Below, in pieces: positions 19,954 through 29,343 of a stretch of DNA of 64,000 nt. The position numbers were made by a program, and so were the translations under genes. Within the stretch, counting starts at the first letter, position 1. Each line of letters starts with the position of its first letter. The notes under the pieces are model-generated. The model worked only from the letters and a program-made list of their open reading frames with translations. It was not told where the DNA came from and made no database searches. The stretch comes from Litorilinea aerophila (GTDB taxonomy: Bacteria; Chloroflexota; Anaerolineae; Caldilineales; Caldilineaceae): positions 124,001 to 188,000 of the forward strand of contig NZ_VIGC02000012.1 in NCBI RefSeq assembly GCF_006569185.2, given 5' to 3'.

Positions 19954-22080
19954 ATGGTGGCCGATTCCAATCACAGCCACGGGAACGCCGACTGGTTCGA
20001 CCGGCCCATGCGGTGGGCCCAGCTGACCCTGGTGGAGAACGACCCGGGGAACTACGATCCCCACTTCTGGCTGGACTACTTTCGGCGGGTCCACGCCGAC
20101 GCCGCCTGCCTGAGCGCAGGTGGCTGCGTGGCCTACTACCCCACCCAAATCCCCTTCCACTACCGCTCTCCCTGGATGGGAGACAGCGACCCATTCGGCG
20201 AGCTGCTGGCCGGCTGCCGGGCCATGGACATGGTGGTCATCGCGCGCACCGACCCCCACGCCATCCACCAGGACGCATACGAAGCCCATCCCGAATGGGT
20301 GGCCGTAGACGTGGACGGGCAGCCCCGCCGCCATTGGGCGTCGCCGGAGCTGTGGGTGACCTGTGCCCTGGGCCCCTACAACTTCGAGTTCATGACCGAG
20401 GTACACCGGGAAATCGTCTCCCGCTACCAGGTGGACGGCATCTTCAGCAACCGCTGGACAGGTCACGGCATCTGCTACTGTGCCAGCTGCCGTCGCCTGT
20501 TCCGGGAGCGCCATGGCCTGGATCTGCCCCGCAGCCAGGACCCGCGCGATCCGGCCTGGCGCGCCTACCTGGGCTGGCGCCAGGAGCGGCTCTTCCAGCT
20601 GTGGCGTCTGTGGGACGGGGAAATCCGGGCCATCAATCCCCGAGCCCGCTTCATCGCCAATTCCGGGGGCGGCGCGCTCAGCAGCCTGGACATGAAGACC
20701 ATCGGCGAGCTGTCGGACACCCTCTTTGCCGACCGCCAGGCTCGCCACGGGCTGATGGCCCCCTGGGCCAACGGCAAGAATGCCAAGGAGTATCGGGCCA
20801 CCCTGGGCAACAAGCCCATCGGCGGCATCTTCAGCGTGGGGGTGGAGGAAAAGTACCGCTGGAAGGATTCCGTCCAAAGCCCGGCGGAGATCCGCCTCTG
20901 GGTGCTGGATGGCATCGCCAATGGCCTGCGCCCCTGGTTCACCAAATTCGCCGGTTCAGTCTACGATCCCCGCTGGCTCCAGGTGGTGGAAGAGCTGTAC
21001 GGCTGGCACCACCGACACGAACGCTACCTGCGCAACCAGGCGCCCCTGGCCCGGGTTGCCCTGGTCTACTCCCAACAGACGGCCCAATTCTACGGCGGCC
21101 AGGAGGCCTATGAATGGGTGGAGACGCCCATCCTGGGCTGGTATCAGGCGCTGGTGGAGGCCCGCATCCCCTTCGAAATGGTCCACGATGGCCTGCTGGA
21201 TGCAGAGCACGTGGACCGCTACCGCACCCTGATCCTGCCCAACATCGCGGCCCTTTCGGACCATCAATGCCGCCAGCTCAGTGAATTTGTGGCCCGGGGC
21301 GGCAGCCTGGTGGCCACCTTTGAAACCTCTCGCTACAACCAGTGGGGCGAATTGCGGCCGGACCTGGGCCTGGGACATCTCTTCGGCGTGCAGGCGGCGG
21401 GCAAGGTGGAAGGTCCCATGCGCAACGCCTACCTGCGGCTGGAACGGGAGGCCGACGGCCGCATCCACCCCCTCTTGGCCGGCCTGGAGGACGCCCCTCG
21501 CATCATCCACGGCGCGTACCGGCTGCCGGTCCAGGCCACAGCCCCCCTGGCCCACGCGCCCCTCACCCTCATCCCCTCCTACCCCGACCTGCCCATGGAG
21601 GCCGTCTATCCCCGGGTGGAACGGACCGAGGTGCCGGAAGTCTACCTGCGGGAGACGGCGGGTGGACGGGTGGTCTATTTCCCCTGGGACATCGACCGCA
21701 TCTTCTGGGAGGTGCTGTGCGTGGACCACGGCCGGCTGCTGGCCAACGCGGTGCGCTGGGCCACCGACGAGCCGCCGGTGGTGACGGTGGAAGGGCCCGG
21801 CGTGCTGGATGTCACCGTGTGGCGGCAGGAAGCATCCATGACGGTCCATCTGGTCAATCTGACCAACCCCATGATGATGAAGGGGCCGGCCCGAGAGCTC
21901 CTGCCGGTGGGTCGCCAGGTGGTGACGGTGCGTCTGCCCGTGGGGACCCGACCCCGTCGGGTCCAGTTGTTGAACACCCCGGGCCCGGCCTCCTGGGAAG
22001 AAGGGCAGGGTGTGGTGCGAGTGGAGGTGCCATCCGTGCTGGATCTGGAGGTGGTGGCCATCGACCTGGATTCTGCCTGA
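19954..22080 (+). CDS. GHL6-like glycosidase with beta-galactosidase trimerisation domain
   Basis: A 708-residue protein. The first 340 residues look like the hypothetical glycosyl hydrolase 6 barrel (ACLSAGGCVAYYPTQIPFHY, ARTDPHAIHQDAYEAHPEWV, GIFSNRWTGHGICYCASCRR). From about residue 365 a Rossmann-like segment matches the GH42 trimerisation domain (VALVYSQQTAQFYGG and LPNIAALSDHQCRQL). There is no signal peptide. It follows the GH42 gene by 35 bases with GGAAAGGAG as binding site, so the two are one operon. The substrate is unknown; co-occurrence with GH42 suggests galactose- or fucose-containing glycans. Confidence 0.72.
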   Translation: MVADSNHSHGNADWFDRPMRWAQLTLVENDPGNYDPHFWLDYFRRVHADAACLSAGGCVAYYPTQIPFHYRSPWMGDSDPFGELLAGCRAMDMVVIARTDPHAIHQDAYEAHPEWVAVDVDGQPRRHWASPELWVTCALGPYNFEFMTEVHREIVSRYQVDGIFSNRWTGHGICYCASCRRLFRERHGLDLPRSQDPRDPAWRAYLGWRQERLFQLWRLWDGEIRAINPRARFIANSGGGALSSLDMKTIGELSDTLFADRQARHGLMAPWANGKNAKEYRATLGNKPIGGIFSVGVEEKYRWKDSVQSPAEIRLWVLDGIANGLRPWFTKFAGSVYDPRWLQVVEELYGWHHRHERYLRNQAPLARVALVYSQQTAQFYGGQEAYEWVETPILGWYQALVEARIPFEMVHDGLLDAEHVDRYRTLILPNIAALSDHQCRQLSEFVARGGSLVATFETSRYNQWGELRPDLGLGHLFGVQAAGKVEGPMRNAYLRLEREADGRIHPLLAGLEDAPRIIHGAYRLPVQATAPLAHAPLTLIPSYPDLPMEAVYPRVERTEVPEVYLRETAGGRVVYFPWDIDRIFWEVLCVDHGRLLANAVRWATDEPPVVTVEGPGVLDVTVWRQEASMTVHLVNLTNPMMMKGPARELLPVGRQVVTVRLPVGTRPRRVQLLNTPGPASWEEGQGVVRVEVPSVLDLEVVAIDLDSA

Positions 22081-22535
22081 GGGGCAGTTGGTAGCCGGGG
22101 GCGTCAATGGGGTTGGCAAGGTTGAAAAGTCGTTTGGTGATTTCCACTATATCATATATAATCGAAGCACACTTGCCCGTACCATAGTTCAACGCCCAAA
22201 CAAACATCGACTCACACAACAGACACCCACCGGCCGATTGATTAGGCCCAACGTCGTCCAGACAACTTCGCTGTCATCCTGTCTGACGGAGAGCCCGTCA
22301 GGCCAGCCGATATCTGCGCCGACTCCACCCGTTCTGCCCTCGGGGGAGCCCACCGGCTGCCCTCTGTCGGGCTACACGAAAAAAAGGGGGGGCATGCTAC
22401 CGCTTTCCACTTACCGCAACGACGACCGTTTGACGACCGGTTAAAGACAGAAGGTCACACGACGGTTGCCGCCAGGTAACACTTCAATCTGTTTCAGGTA
22501 GCTCTTTAATTTACTTTCGAAAGGGGAATACGCAT
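22081..22535. other. Intergenic region upstream of the ABC transporter operon
   Basis: This 455-base gap carries a promoter (22134-22162) and then a leader of about 365 bases. No open frame in it has a good ribosome binding site or a recognisable product. GC content falls around 22140-22170, as expected for a promoter. Confidence 0.5.
22134..22162 (+). promoter_or_regulatory. Predicted promoter of the ABC transporter operon
   Basis: A perfect -10 TATAAT (22157-22162) lies 17 bases after TTGGTG (22134-22139), which matches only the first three bases of the -35 consensus. The surrounding run is AT-rich in an otherwise GC-rich region. Confidence 0.6.
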
Positions 22536-24581
22536 ATGAACCAACCATCCATGAAGTGGCTGTTCCGCACGCTGGCCGTGCTCCTCCTGGTCGGCCTGGT
22601 GGCCGCCTGTGGCGCGCCGGCTGGGACACCCCAGGAGTCAGCACCGGCGGAGCAGGCCCAACCGCAAGGCCAGCAGGAAGCGGCACCGGCCGCCCCCCAG
22701 GAAGCGCCGGCAGTCGCCACCGACCAGAAAGAAGCCCCCATCCTGGCCGAAAAGGTCGCCGCCGGTGAGCTGCCTCCCCTGGAGGAGCGCCTCCCGGCCG
22801 ACCCCAAAGTGGTACAGCCGGTGGAAAGCCTGGGCCAGTACGGCGGTACCTGGCGCATGGGCCTGCGGGGCGGCCAGGACAACGCCCTGCTGGTGCGCAC
22901 CATCGCCTATGAACACCTGGTGCGCTGGACGCCCGACTGGACCGGCATCGAGCCCAACATCGCCTCCGCCTACGAGGCCAATGAAGACGCCACCGAGTTC
23001 ATCTTCCACCTGCGGGAAGGCATGAAGTGGTCCGACGGCGAGCCCTTCACCGCCGACGACCTGGTCTTCTGGTGGGATCACGTGGCCACCAACAGCGAAC
23101 TGAACCCCGGCGGCCCGCCCTCCTGGATGGTCACCGGCGGCGAGCCGGGCAACGTGGAGAAAGTGGACGACTACACCGTTCGCTTCACCTTCAAGACACC
23201 CAATGGCCTCTTCCTCCAGCGCCTGGCCACCCCCTCCGGCGCGGACGCCACCCGCTACCCCCAGCACTACTGCCAGCAGTTCCACCGGGAGTTTAACAGC
23301 GACAACCTGGACGCCCTGATCCAGGAGGCCGGCGCCAACGACTGGGTGAACCTCTTCCAGCTCAAGTGCTCCGGCGTGCCCGGCACCCCCTACGATGCCC
23401 GCTGGCAGAACGGCGACCTGCCCACCCTCAACGGCTGGATCCTGACCACGCCCTACGGCGCGGGCACCCAGGTGGTGGCGGAACGCAACCCCTACTACTG
23501 GAAGGTGGACCCCGAAGGCCGCCAGTTGCCCTACATCGACAAGGTGGTCTACGAAGTGGGTGAGGACGTGGAAGTGCTGGTGCTCAAGGCCCTCAACGGC
23601 GAGATCGACATGCAGGACCGCCACATCGGCACCCTGGCCAACAAGGCCGTCTTCGCCGACAACATGGAGGCCGGCGGCTACCACTTCTACGACACCATCC
23701 CCTCCAGCATGAACACCATGATCATCGCGCTGAACCTGACCCACAAGGATCCGATGAAGCGGGAGATCTACCAGAACAAGGACTTCCGCATCGGCCTCTC
23801 CCACGCCATCAACCGGCAGGAGATCATCGACGTGGTCTACGTGGGCCAGGGCGAACCGTGGCAGCTCGCGCCACGCCCCACCTCGCCCTTCTACAACGAG
23901 CGGCTGGCCAAGCAGTACACGGAATATGACGTGGACCTGGCCAACGAGTACCTGGACAAGGTCCTGCCCGACAAGGATGCCAACGGCATGCGCCTGGGCC
24001 CGGATGGCCAACCCTTCGCCATCGCCGTGGATGTGACCGCCACCCAGCAGGACCGCATCGACGCGCTGGAGCTGGTCAAAGGCTACTGGGCGGCCGTGGG
24101 CATCGAGCTCCAGATCAAGACCATGGACCGCTCCCTCATGTACACCCGCAAGGACTCCAACGAGCACGACGCGGCTGTGTGGGGCGGTGATGGCGGCCTG
24201 GATGTGATCCTGGAGCCCCGCTGGTACTTCCCCTTCAGCAGCGAGTCCCTCTATGCGGAGGCCTGGCAGAGCTGGTACAACAACCCCACTGGCGAGGGTG
24301 CGCTGACCCCGCCCGAGGAGCCGCCGGCCGGCCCCAAGAAGCAGATGGAACTCTACGACCAGCTGAAGGCCACGGGTGATGCGGACAAGCAGGCCGAGCT
24401 CATGCGGCAGATCCTGGAGATCGCGGCGGACGAGTTCTACGCCATCGGCATCAGCCTGCCTGCGCCTGGCTACGGCATCGTGCGCAACAACTTCCACAAC
24501 GTGCCCGAGTCCATGCCCGGCTCCTGGCTCTATCCGAACCCCGGCCCTACCAACCCGGAACAGTACTGGATTGAGCAGTAG
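22536..24581 (+). CDS. ABC transporter substrate-binding lipoprotein, family 5 (first copy)
   Basis: A 681-residue DppA/OppA-type binding protein. The signal ends in the lipobox VAACG, then a Gln/Ala/Pro-rich linker, then the extracellular domain with the family signature REGMKWSDGEPFTADDLVFW and later AINRQEIIDVVYVGQGEPW. Such proteins bind peptides or oligosaccharides and deliver them to the permeases encoded next. The context of glycosidases favours oligosaccharides. It is about 60-70 percent identical by eye to the following gene, so the pair is a tandem duplication. Confidence 0.93.
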   Translation: MNQPSMKWLFRTLAVLLLVGLVAACGAPAGTPQESAPAEQAQPQGQQEAAPAAPQEAPAVATDQKEAPILAEKVAAGELPPLEERLPADPKVVQPVESLGQYGGTWRMGLRGGQDNALLVRTIAYEHLVRWTPDWTGIEPNIASAYEANEDATEFIFHLREGMKWSDGEPFTADDLVFWWDHVATNSELNPGGPPSWMVTGGEPGNVEKVDDYTVRFTFKTPNGLFLQRLATPSGADATRYPQHYCQQFHREFNSDNLDALIQEAGANDWVNLFQLKCSGVPGTPYDARWQNGDLPTLNGWILTTPYGAGTQVVAERNPYYWKVDPEGRQLPYIDKVVYEVGEDVEVLVLKALNGEIDMQDRHIGTLANKAVFADNMEAGGYHFYDTIPSSMNTMIIALNLTHKDPMKREIYQNKDFRIGLSHAINRQEIIDVVYVGQGEPWQLAPRPTSPFYNERLAKQYTEYDVDLANEYLDKVLPDKDANGMRLGPDGQPFAIAVDVTATQQDRIDALELVKGYWAAVGIELQIKTMDRSLMYTRKDSNEHDAAVWGGDGGLDVILEPRWYFPFSSESLYAEAWQSWYNNPTGEGALTPPEEPPAGPKKQMELYDQLKATGDADKQAELMRQILEIAADEFYAIGISLPAPGYGIVRNNFHNVPESMPGSWLYPNPGPTNPEQYWIEQ

Positions 24582-24642
24582 CGGGCTGGCCCGGCGTCCC
24601 GTCCTGACCTGAACAAGGGCAACGGGCGCCCCAGGGCATACA

Positions 24643-24685
24643 CCCTCCGGCTGGCGTGGACGGACTGTCTGCCCCAGCCGGAGGG
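24643..24685 (+). promoter_or_regulatory. Stem-loop between the two binding-protein genes
   Basis: A 12-base perfect stem (CCCTCCGGCTGG with CCAGCCGGAGGG) encloses a 19-base loop. No T-tract follows, so it is more likely an RNA-processing or stabilising hairpin, or a leaky terminator, than a complete stop. Confidence 0.65.
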
Positions 24686-24741
24686 CTGCCACCGGCGACA
24701 TGGTAGGTTGTATGAAAAAGGAAACTGAAGGAGGTGGTGCC

Positions 24742-26790
24742 ATGAAAAAAATCAGCCGAGGGTGGAGCCGTCACGTTGGCCTGGTAGTCACCATGCTCGG
24801 CCTCATCGCCCTTTTGGCTGCCTGCGGCGCGCCCGCTCCCCCGGGCAGCGACGCAGCCCAACCCCCAGGCGACGCGGCGTCGGCTCCGGCCGATGCCGGG
24901 CAACAGGAGGCAGCCACAGCCGCTGTGGGCAATCCCCACGAAGCGCCCATGTTGCAGGAACTGGTGGCCGCCGGCGAGCTCCCCCCACTGTCCGAGCGGC
25001 TGCCGAAGGAGCCCCTGGTGGTGGAGCCGGTGGAACGCATCGGCAAGTACGGAGGCACCTGGCGCACCGCCCTGATGGGCGGCCAGGACAATGCCTGGCT
25101 GGTCCGTACCATCAGCTATGACCATCTGGTGCGGTGGGACCGCCAGTGGACAACGGTAGAGCCCAATATTGCCAAGGAAGTGGTTCCCAATGAGGACGCC
25201 AGCGAATACACCTTCTACCTGCGGGAAGGCATGAAATGGTCCGACGGTGAACCCTTCACCGCCGACGACATTGTCTTCTGGTGGGAAGACATCGCCATGA
25301 ACGCTGAGCTTTCGCCCGGCGGACCGCCTTCGTGGATGAAGGTGGGCGATGCCGACCCCAGCGTGGAAAAGGTGGACGACTACACGGTGGTCTTCAAGTT
25401 CCCGGTCCCCAATGGCCTGCTCCTCCAGAACCTGGCCACCCCTTCCGGCGACACGCCAACCCGCTATCCCAAGCACTACTGCCAGCAGTTCCACGCCCGC
25501 TACAACCCGGATGGCATCGACGCCCTGATCCAGGAAGCCGGCGCCACCGACTGGGTGAACCTTTTCCAGCTCAAGTGTGATGGCGTGCCCGGCACCCCCT
25601 ACGATGCCCGCTGGCAGAACAGCGAGCTGCCCACCCTCAAGGCGTGGCGGCTGACCACCGCCTATGGTGCGGGCACCCAGGTGGTGGCGGAACGCAACCC
25701 CTACTACTGGAAAGTGGACCCGGAAGGCAATCAGCTCCCGTACATCGACCGGGTGGTCTACGACGTGCTGGAGGACCGGGAGGTTCTGTTGCTCAAGGTG
25801 TTGAACGGCGAAATCGACATGATGGCCCGCCACTTCAACACCAACGACAACAAGGCCGTGCTGGCGGACAACATGGAGGCGGGCAACTATCGCTTCTTCG
25901 AGACCCGCAGCGGCGGCAACACCCTGGGCTTGATGTTCAACCTCAACCACAAAGATCCCCGCATGCGGGCCATCTTCCAGGACAAGAACTTCCGCATCGC
26001 CATGTCCCACGCCATCAACCGGCAGGAGATCATCGACGTCATCTTCGTCGGTCAGGGTGAGCCCATGAACAACGCCATGGACAAGACCAGTATCCCTGAA
26101 CTTTATGACGAAGAGATGTATACGATGTATACTGAGTTCGACCCAGAACTGGCGCGGGAATACTTGGCCAAAGCGGGCATCACCGAGATAGGTCCGGATG
26201 GGTACTACCTGGGGCCCGACGGAGAGCCTTTCTCCTTCGTGGTCCAGACGACCCAGGCCTTTGGCCATTCCGACATCGCGGAAATGGTGGTCCAGAACTG
26301 GCAGGACCTGGGCATCCACGCCGAGCTGGCCGTGCTGGACCGCTCCCTGCTCTACACCCGCAAGGATACCAACGACTTCGACGTCCACGTGTGGGGCGCC
26401 GGGGGCTCCTCGTCGGTCTTCCTGGATCCCCGCCACTTTGTGCCGGTCACCAGCGAATCGGCCTATGCCATGGCCTGGTACACGTGGTATGTGAATCCCA
26501 GCGGCGTCGGCGCCCTGGTGCCGCCGGAGGAGCCGCCGGATATCGTCAAACATCAGATGGCCCTCTACGACCAGATCAAGGCCACGGGTGATTACCAGAA
26601 ACAGCTGGAGCTGATGAAGGAGATCCTGGCCATCGCCAAAGATCAGTTCTACGTCATCGGCATCTCCTCGTCTCCTCCGGGCTATGGCATTGTCAAGAAC
26701 AACTTCCACAATGTGCCCGAATCCATGCCCGGCTCGTGGCAATATCCCACTCCGGCACCCACCAATCCGGAGCAGTACTTCATCGAGTGA
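24742..26790 (+). CDS. ABC transporter substrate-binding lipoprotein, family 5 (second copy)
   Basis: A 682-residue paralogue of the preceding protein, with lipobox LLAACG, an Ala/Pro linker, REGMKWSDGEPFTADDIVFW and AINRQEIIDVIFVGQGEPM. The region between residues about 400 and 480 is the most divergent from copy one and lies where the ligand pocket is expected, so the two may feed different ligands to one permease. The start is fixed by AAGGAGGTGGTGCC; an ATG 42 bases earlier would delay the signal peptide. Confidence 0.93.
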   Translation: MKKISRGWSRHVGLVVTMLGLIALLAACGAPAPPGSDAAQPPGDAASAPADAGQQEAATAAVGNPHEAPMLQELVAAGELPPLSERLPKEPLVVEPVERIGKYGGTWRTALMGGQDNAWLVRTISYDHLVRWDRQWTTVEPNIAKEVVPNEDASEYTFYLREGMKWSDGEPFTADDIVFWWEDIAMNAELSPGGPPSWMKVGDADPSVEKVDDYTVVFKFPVPNGLLLQNLATPSGDTPTRYPKHYCQQFHARYNPDGIDALIQEAGATDWVNLFQLKCDGVPGTPYDARWQNSELPTLKAWRLTTAYGAGTQVVAERNPYYWKVDPEGNQLPYIDRVVYDVLEDREVLLLKVLNGEIDMMARHFNTNDNKAVLADNMEAGNYRFFETRSGGNTLGLMFNLNHKDPRMRAIFQDKNFRIAMSHAINRQEIIDVIFVGQGEPMNNAMDKTSIPELYDEEMYTMYTEFDPELAREYLAKAGITEIGPDGYYLGPDGEPFSFVVQTTQAFGHSDIAEMVVQNWQDLGIHAELAVLDRSLLYTRKDTNDFDVHVWGAGGSSSVFLDPRHFVPVTSESAYAMAWYTWYVNPSGVGALVPPEEPPDIVKHQMALYDQIKATGDYQKQLELMKEILAIAKDQFYVIGISSSPPGYGIVKNNFHNVPESMPGSWQYPTPAPTNPEQYFIE

Positions 26791-26840
26791 CGGGGCCGCC
26801 GGGGTTAAACCGGCCGAAGAGGCAAACCAGTTGGAGTATA

Positions 26841-26868
26841 GGGGATCGGCGTGACCGCGCCGATCCCC
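26841..26868 (+). promoter_or_regulatory. Stem-loop between binding-protein and permease genes
   Basis: An 11-base perfect stem (GGGGATCGGCG with CGCCGATCCCC) with a six-base loop sits 25 bases before the permease start. Hairpins at this place in binding-protein operons often protect the upstream mRNA and lower permease expression. Confidence 0.65.
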
Positions 26869-26893
26869 GGTCCGTCAAGCGGAGATAACGATT

Positions 26894-27880
26894 ATGTTAC
26901 AGTTCCTGATCAAACGCATTCTGTACATGATCCCTACCCTGTTGGCCATTTCCATTGTGGCCTTCATCATCATCCAGTTGCCGCCTGGCGACTACCTGAC
27001 CACCCTGGTGGCCTCCCTGGCCTCCCAGGGCGAGGACATCGACCCGGCGGCGTTGCAGGCGTTGAAGGAGCGCTATGGCCTGGGGCAGCCCATCTACGTC
27101 CAATACTACAAATGGATCTCCGGCATCGTCCTGCGGGGAGACTTCGGCCAGTCCTTCGCCTGGAACATGCCGGTCAAGGATCTCATCTGGAGCCGGCTGG
27201 CCCTGACCTTTGTACTCTCCCTGAGCAGCCTGCTCTTTGTCTGGATCGTGGCCTTTCCCATCGGCATCTATTCGGCCGTGAAGCAATACTCCATCGGCGA
27301 TTACATCGCCACCTTCCTGGGCTTCATTGGCCTGGCCACCCCCAACTTCCTGCTGGCCCTGATCCTGATGTACATCGCCTTTAAATATTTCAACCAAAGC
27401 GTGGGCGGCCTCTTCTCGCCTGAGTATCAGGACGCGCCCTGGAGCTGGGCCAAAGTGGTGGACATGCTGAGCCACCTCTGGATTCCGGTGATCATCATCG
27501 GCACCGCGGGCACCGCCGGCCTGATCCGGGTCATGCGGGCCAACCTGCTGGACGAACTGCGCAAGCCCTACGTGGTCACGGCCCGGGCCAAGGGGTTGCC
27601 CGAGTGGAAGCTCCTCTTCAAGTACCCGGTGCGGGTGGCCCTCAACCCCTTCATCAGCACCGTGGGCTGGGTCTTGCCCACCCTGGTTTCCGGCGCCGCG
27701 ATTACGTCCATCGTGCTGAGCCTGCCCACGACCGGTCCCCTGTTGATCCGGGCCCTCATGTCCCAGGATATGTATCTGGCGGGCAGCTTCATCCTGATGC
27801 TCAGTGTGCTCACGGTGATCGGCACGCTGGTTTCGGACCTGCTACTGGCATGGCTGGATCCTCGCATCCGGTTGGAGTAA
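26894..27880 (+). CDS. ABC transporter permease, DppB type
   Basis: A 328-residue inner-membrane subunit with six predicted helices. The N-terminus FLIKRILYMIPTLLAIS and the cytoplasmic EAA loop VTARAKGLPEWKLLFKYPVR (about residues 223-242) identify the DppB/OppB family. It pairs with the next permease to form the channel for the two preceding binding proteins. The start has GGAGATAACGATT upstream. Confidence 0.93.
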   Translation: MLQFLIKRILYMIPTLLAISIVAFIIIQLPPGDYLTTLVASLASQGEDIDPAALQALKERYGLGQPIYVQYYKWISGIVLRGDFGQSFAWNMPVKDLIWSRLALTFVLSLSSLLFVWIVAFPIGIYSAVKQYSIGDYIATFLGFIGLATPNFLLALILMYIAFKYFNQSVGGLFSPEYQDAPWSWAKVVDMLSHLWIPVIIIGTAGTAGLIRVMRANLLDELRKPYVVTARAKGLPEWKLLFKYPVRVALNPFISTVGWVLPTLVSGAAITSIVLSLPTTGPLLIRALMSQDMYLAGSFILMLSVLTVIGTLVSDLLLAWLDPRIRLE

Positions 27881-27937
27881 GCCAGAACGGGTAGGCTAAA
27901 GACCGGAAACGAATTCGCACATGAGGAAAAGATTCGT

Positions 27938-29095
27938 ATGGCAACCGATGTAAGACCCCTGTCACCCGCCACCACCCCGGCGGAGACTCCGGAGACGGTG
28001 GAGAGCAGCGTCTCTGTGGCCTCCCAGTGGCAATTGATGTGGTGGAAGTTCCGCAAACACCGGCTGGCCATGCTGGGCGGCATCGTCACCATCTTCATCT
28101 ACCTGGTGGCCATCTTCGCGGAGTTCCTGGCCCCCTTCCCGCCCGATGCCTTCAGCGCCCGGCATACCTACGCACCGCCCCAGCCGCTGCATCTCTTCGA
28201 GCGCACGCCGGAAGGGCTGCGCTTCAAGCCCCATGTCAACGGCTACAAAGTGGAAATCGATCCTGTCGCCCTGCGTCGCACCTTTGTGGTGGATGAAGAA
28301 GCCAAGCATTACGTCCGCCTCTTTGCCAAGGGAGCGCCCTACAAGCTTTTGGGCCTCTTCGAGACCGACATCCACCTCATCGGCCCCGAGGACCCGGACG
28401 CGCCCATGTACCTGATGGGGGCAGATCGCCTGGGACGGGATGTCTTCAGCCGGCTCATCTACGGCACCCGCATCTCCATGTCCATCGGTCTGGTGGGTGT
28501 GGCCATCAGCTTTGTCCTGGGCATCCTTTTGGGCGGCATCTCCGGCTTCTACGGCGGCGCCATCGACAACCTGATCCAGCGGGTCATCGAGTTCATCCGC
28601 TCCATCCCCACCATCCCCCTGTGGATGGGCCTGGCCGCCGCCCTCCCGGCCGACTGGTCGCCCTTGCGGGTCTACTTCGGCATCACCATCATCCTCTCCT
28701 TCATCGGCTGGACTGGCCTGGCCCGGGTGGTGCGGGGGCGCTTCCTGTCCCTGCGCACGGAAGACTTCGTGCTGGCTGCCCGGCTGGACGGCTCCAGCGA
28801 GTTGCGCACCATCTGGAAGCACATGGTGCCGTCCTTCTTCAGCCACATCATCGCCTCCCTTACCCTGGCCATCCCCGGCATGATCCTGGCGGAGACCTCC
28901 CTGAGCTTCCTGGGGTTGGGATTGCGGCCACCCATCGTCAGTTGGGGCGTGCTCATGCAGGAAGCCCAGAACATCCGCTCGGTGGCCACAGCCCCCTGGC
29001 TCCTCATCCCGGGCCTGGCCGTGGTGGTAGCTGTCCTGGCCTTGAACTTCCTGGGCGATGGACTGCGGGATGCGGCGGATCCGTACAACCGCTAG
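27938..29095 (+). CDS. ABC transporter permease, DppC type
   Basis: A 385-residue membrane subunit, longer than the usual 280-300. After the first helix (about residues 45-68) it has an extracytoplasmic insertion of about 90 residues before LGRDVFSRLIYGTRISMSIG. The EAA loop is LAARLDGSSELRTIWKHMVP. The stop codon TAG is followed at once by two AGTACCG words 14 bases apart, a weaker example of the repeats seen at other 3' ends here. Confidence 0.92.
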   Translation: MATDVRPLSPATTPAETPETVESSVSVASQWQLMWWKFRKHRLAMLGGIVTIFIYLVAIFAEFLAPFPPDAFSARHTYAPPQPLHLFERTPEGLRFKPHVNGYKVEIDPVALRRTFVVDEEAKHYVRLFAKGAPYKLLGLFETDIHLIGPEDPDAPMYLMGADRLGRDVFSRLIYGTRISMSIGLVGVAISFVLGILLGGISGFYGGAIDNLIQRVIEFIRSIPTIPLWMGLAAALPADWSPLRVYFGITIILSFIGWTGLARVVRGRFLSLRTEDFVLAARLDGSSELRTIWKHMVPSFFSHIIASLTLAIPGMILAETSLSFLGLGLRPPIVSWGVLMQEAQNIRSVATAPWLLIPGLAVVVAVLALNFLGDGLRDAADPYNR

Positions 29096-29170
29096 TACCG
29101 AACCGCCAGTACCGAGAGGTGTAACTGCCCCAGAGAGCAGAAGGTGCGTAGACGGATTCACGACTCTCAC

Positions 29171-29249
29171 CGTAGGTCCGGCCTCCCGGCCGGACATGGA
29201 TGCCAGGGCGTTTCCTATGCCCCTGTCACGCAAGGATGCGTGACCTACG
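29171..29249. repeat. Solo copy of the two-hairpin repeat, inverted relative to the 33.8-34.5 kb array
   Basis: The element starts with CGTAGGTCCGG and ends with GCGTGACCTACG. It contains the hairpin GTCCGG...CCGGAC near its left end and GTCACGC...GCGTGAC near its right end. This is the reverse of the order in the 116-bp array, with a different, longer spacer between the hairpins. It lies in the 248-base gap between permease and ATPase genes. Confidence 0.8.
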
Positions 29250-29343
29250 TCACTACCACCCACCCCGGACTATGGGCCTACTTACACCGTTGTGTACCAG
29301 TCAATCCCGGCAGAGACTCGCCATTCGTCTAAGTGGACACAGC

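Noticed and set aside
22638-26742. Long minus-strand open frames opposite the two binding-protein genes
   Set aside because: They mirror each other only because the sense genes are paralogues, and have no start signals or family match.
29200-29343. N-terminal extension of the DppD-type ATPase
   Set aside because: The added residues are translated from the dispersed two-hairpin element and are not homologous to ATPases; the ATG at 29344 gives the normal start.
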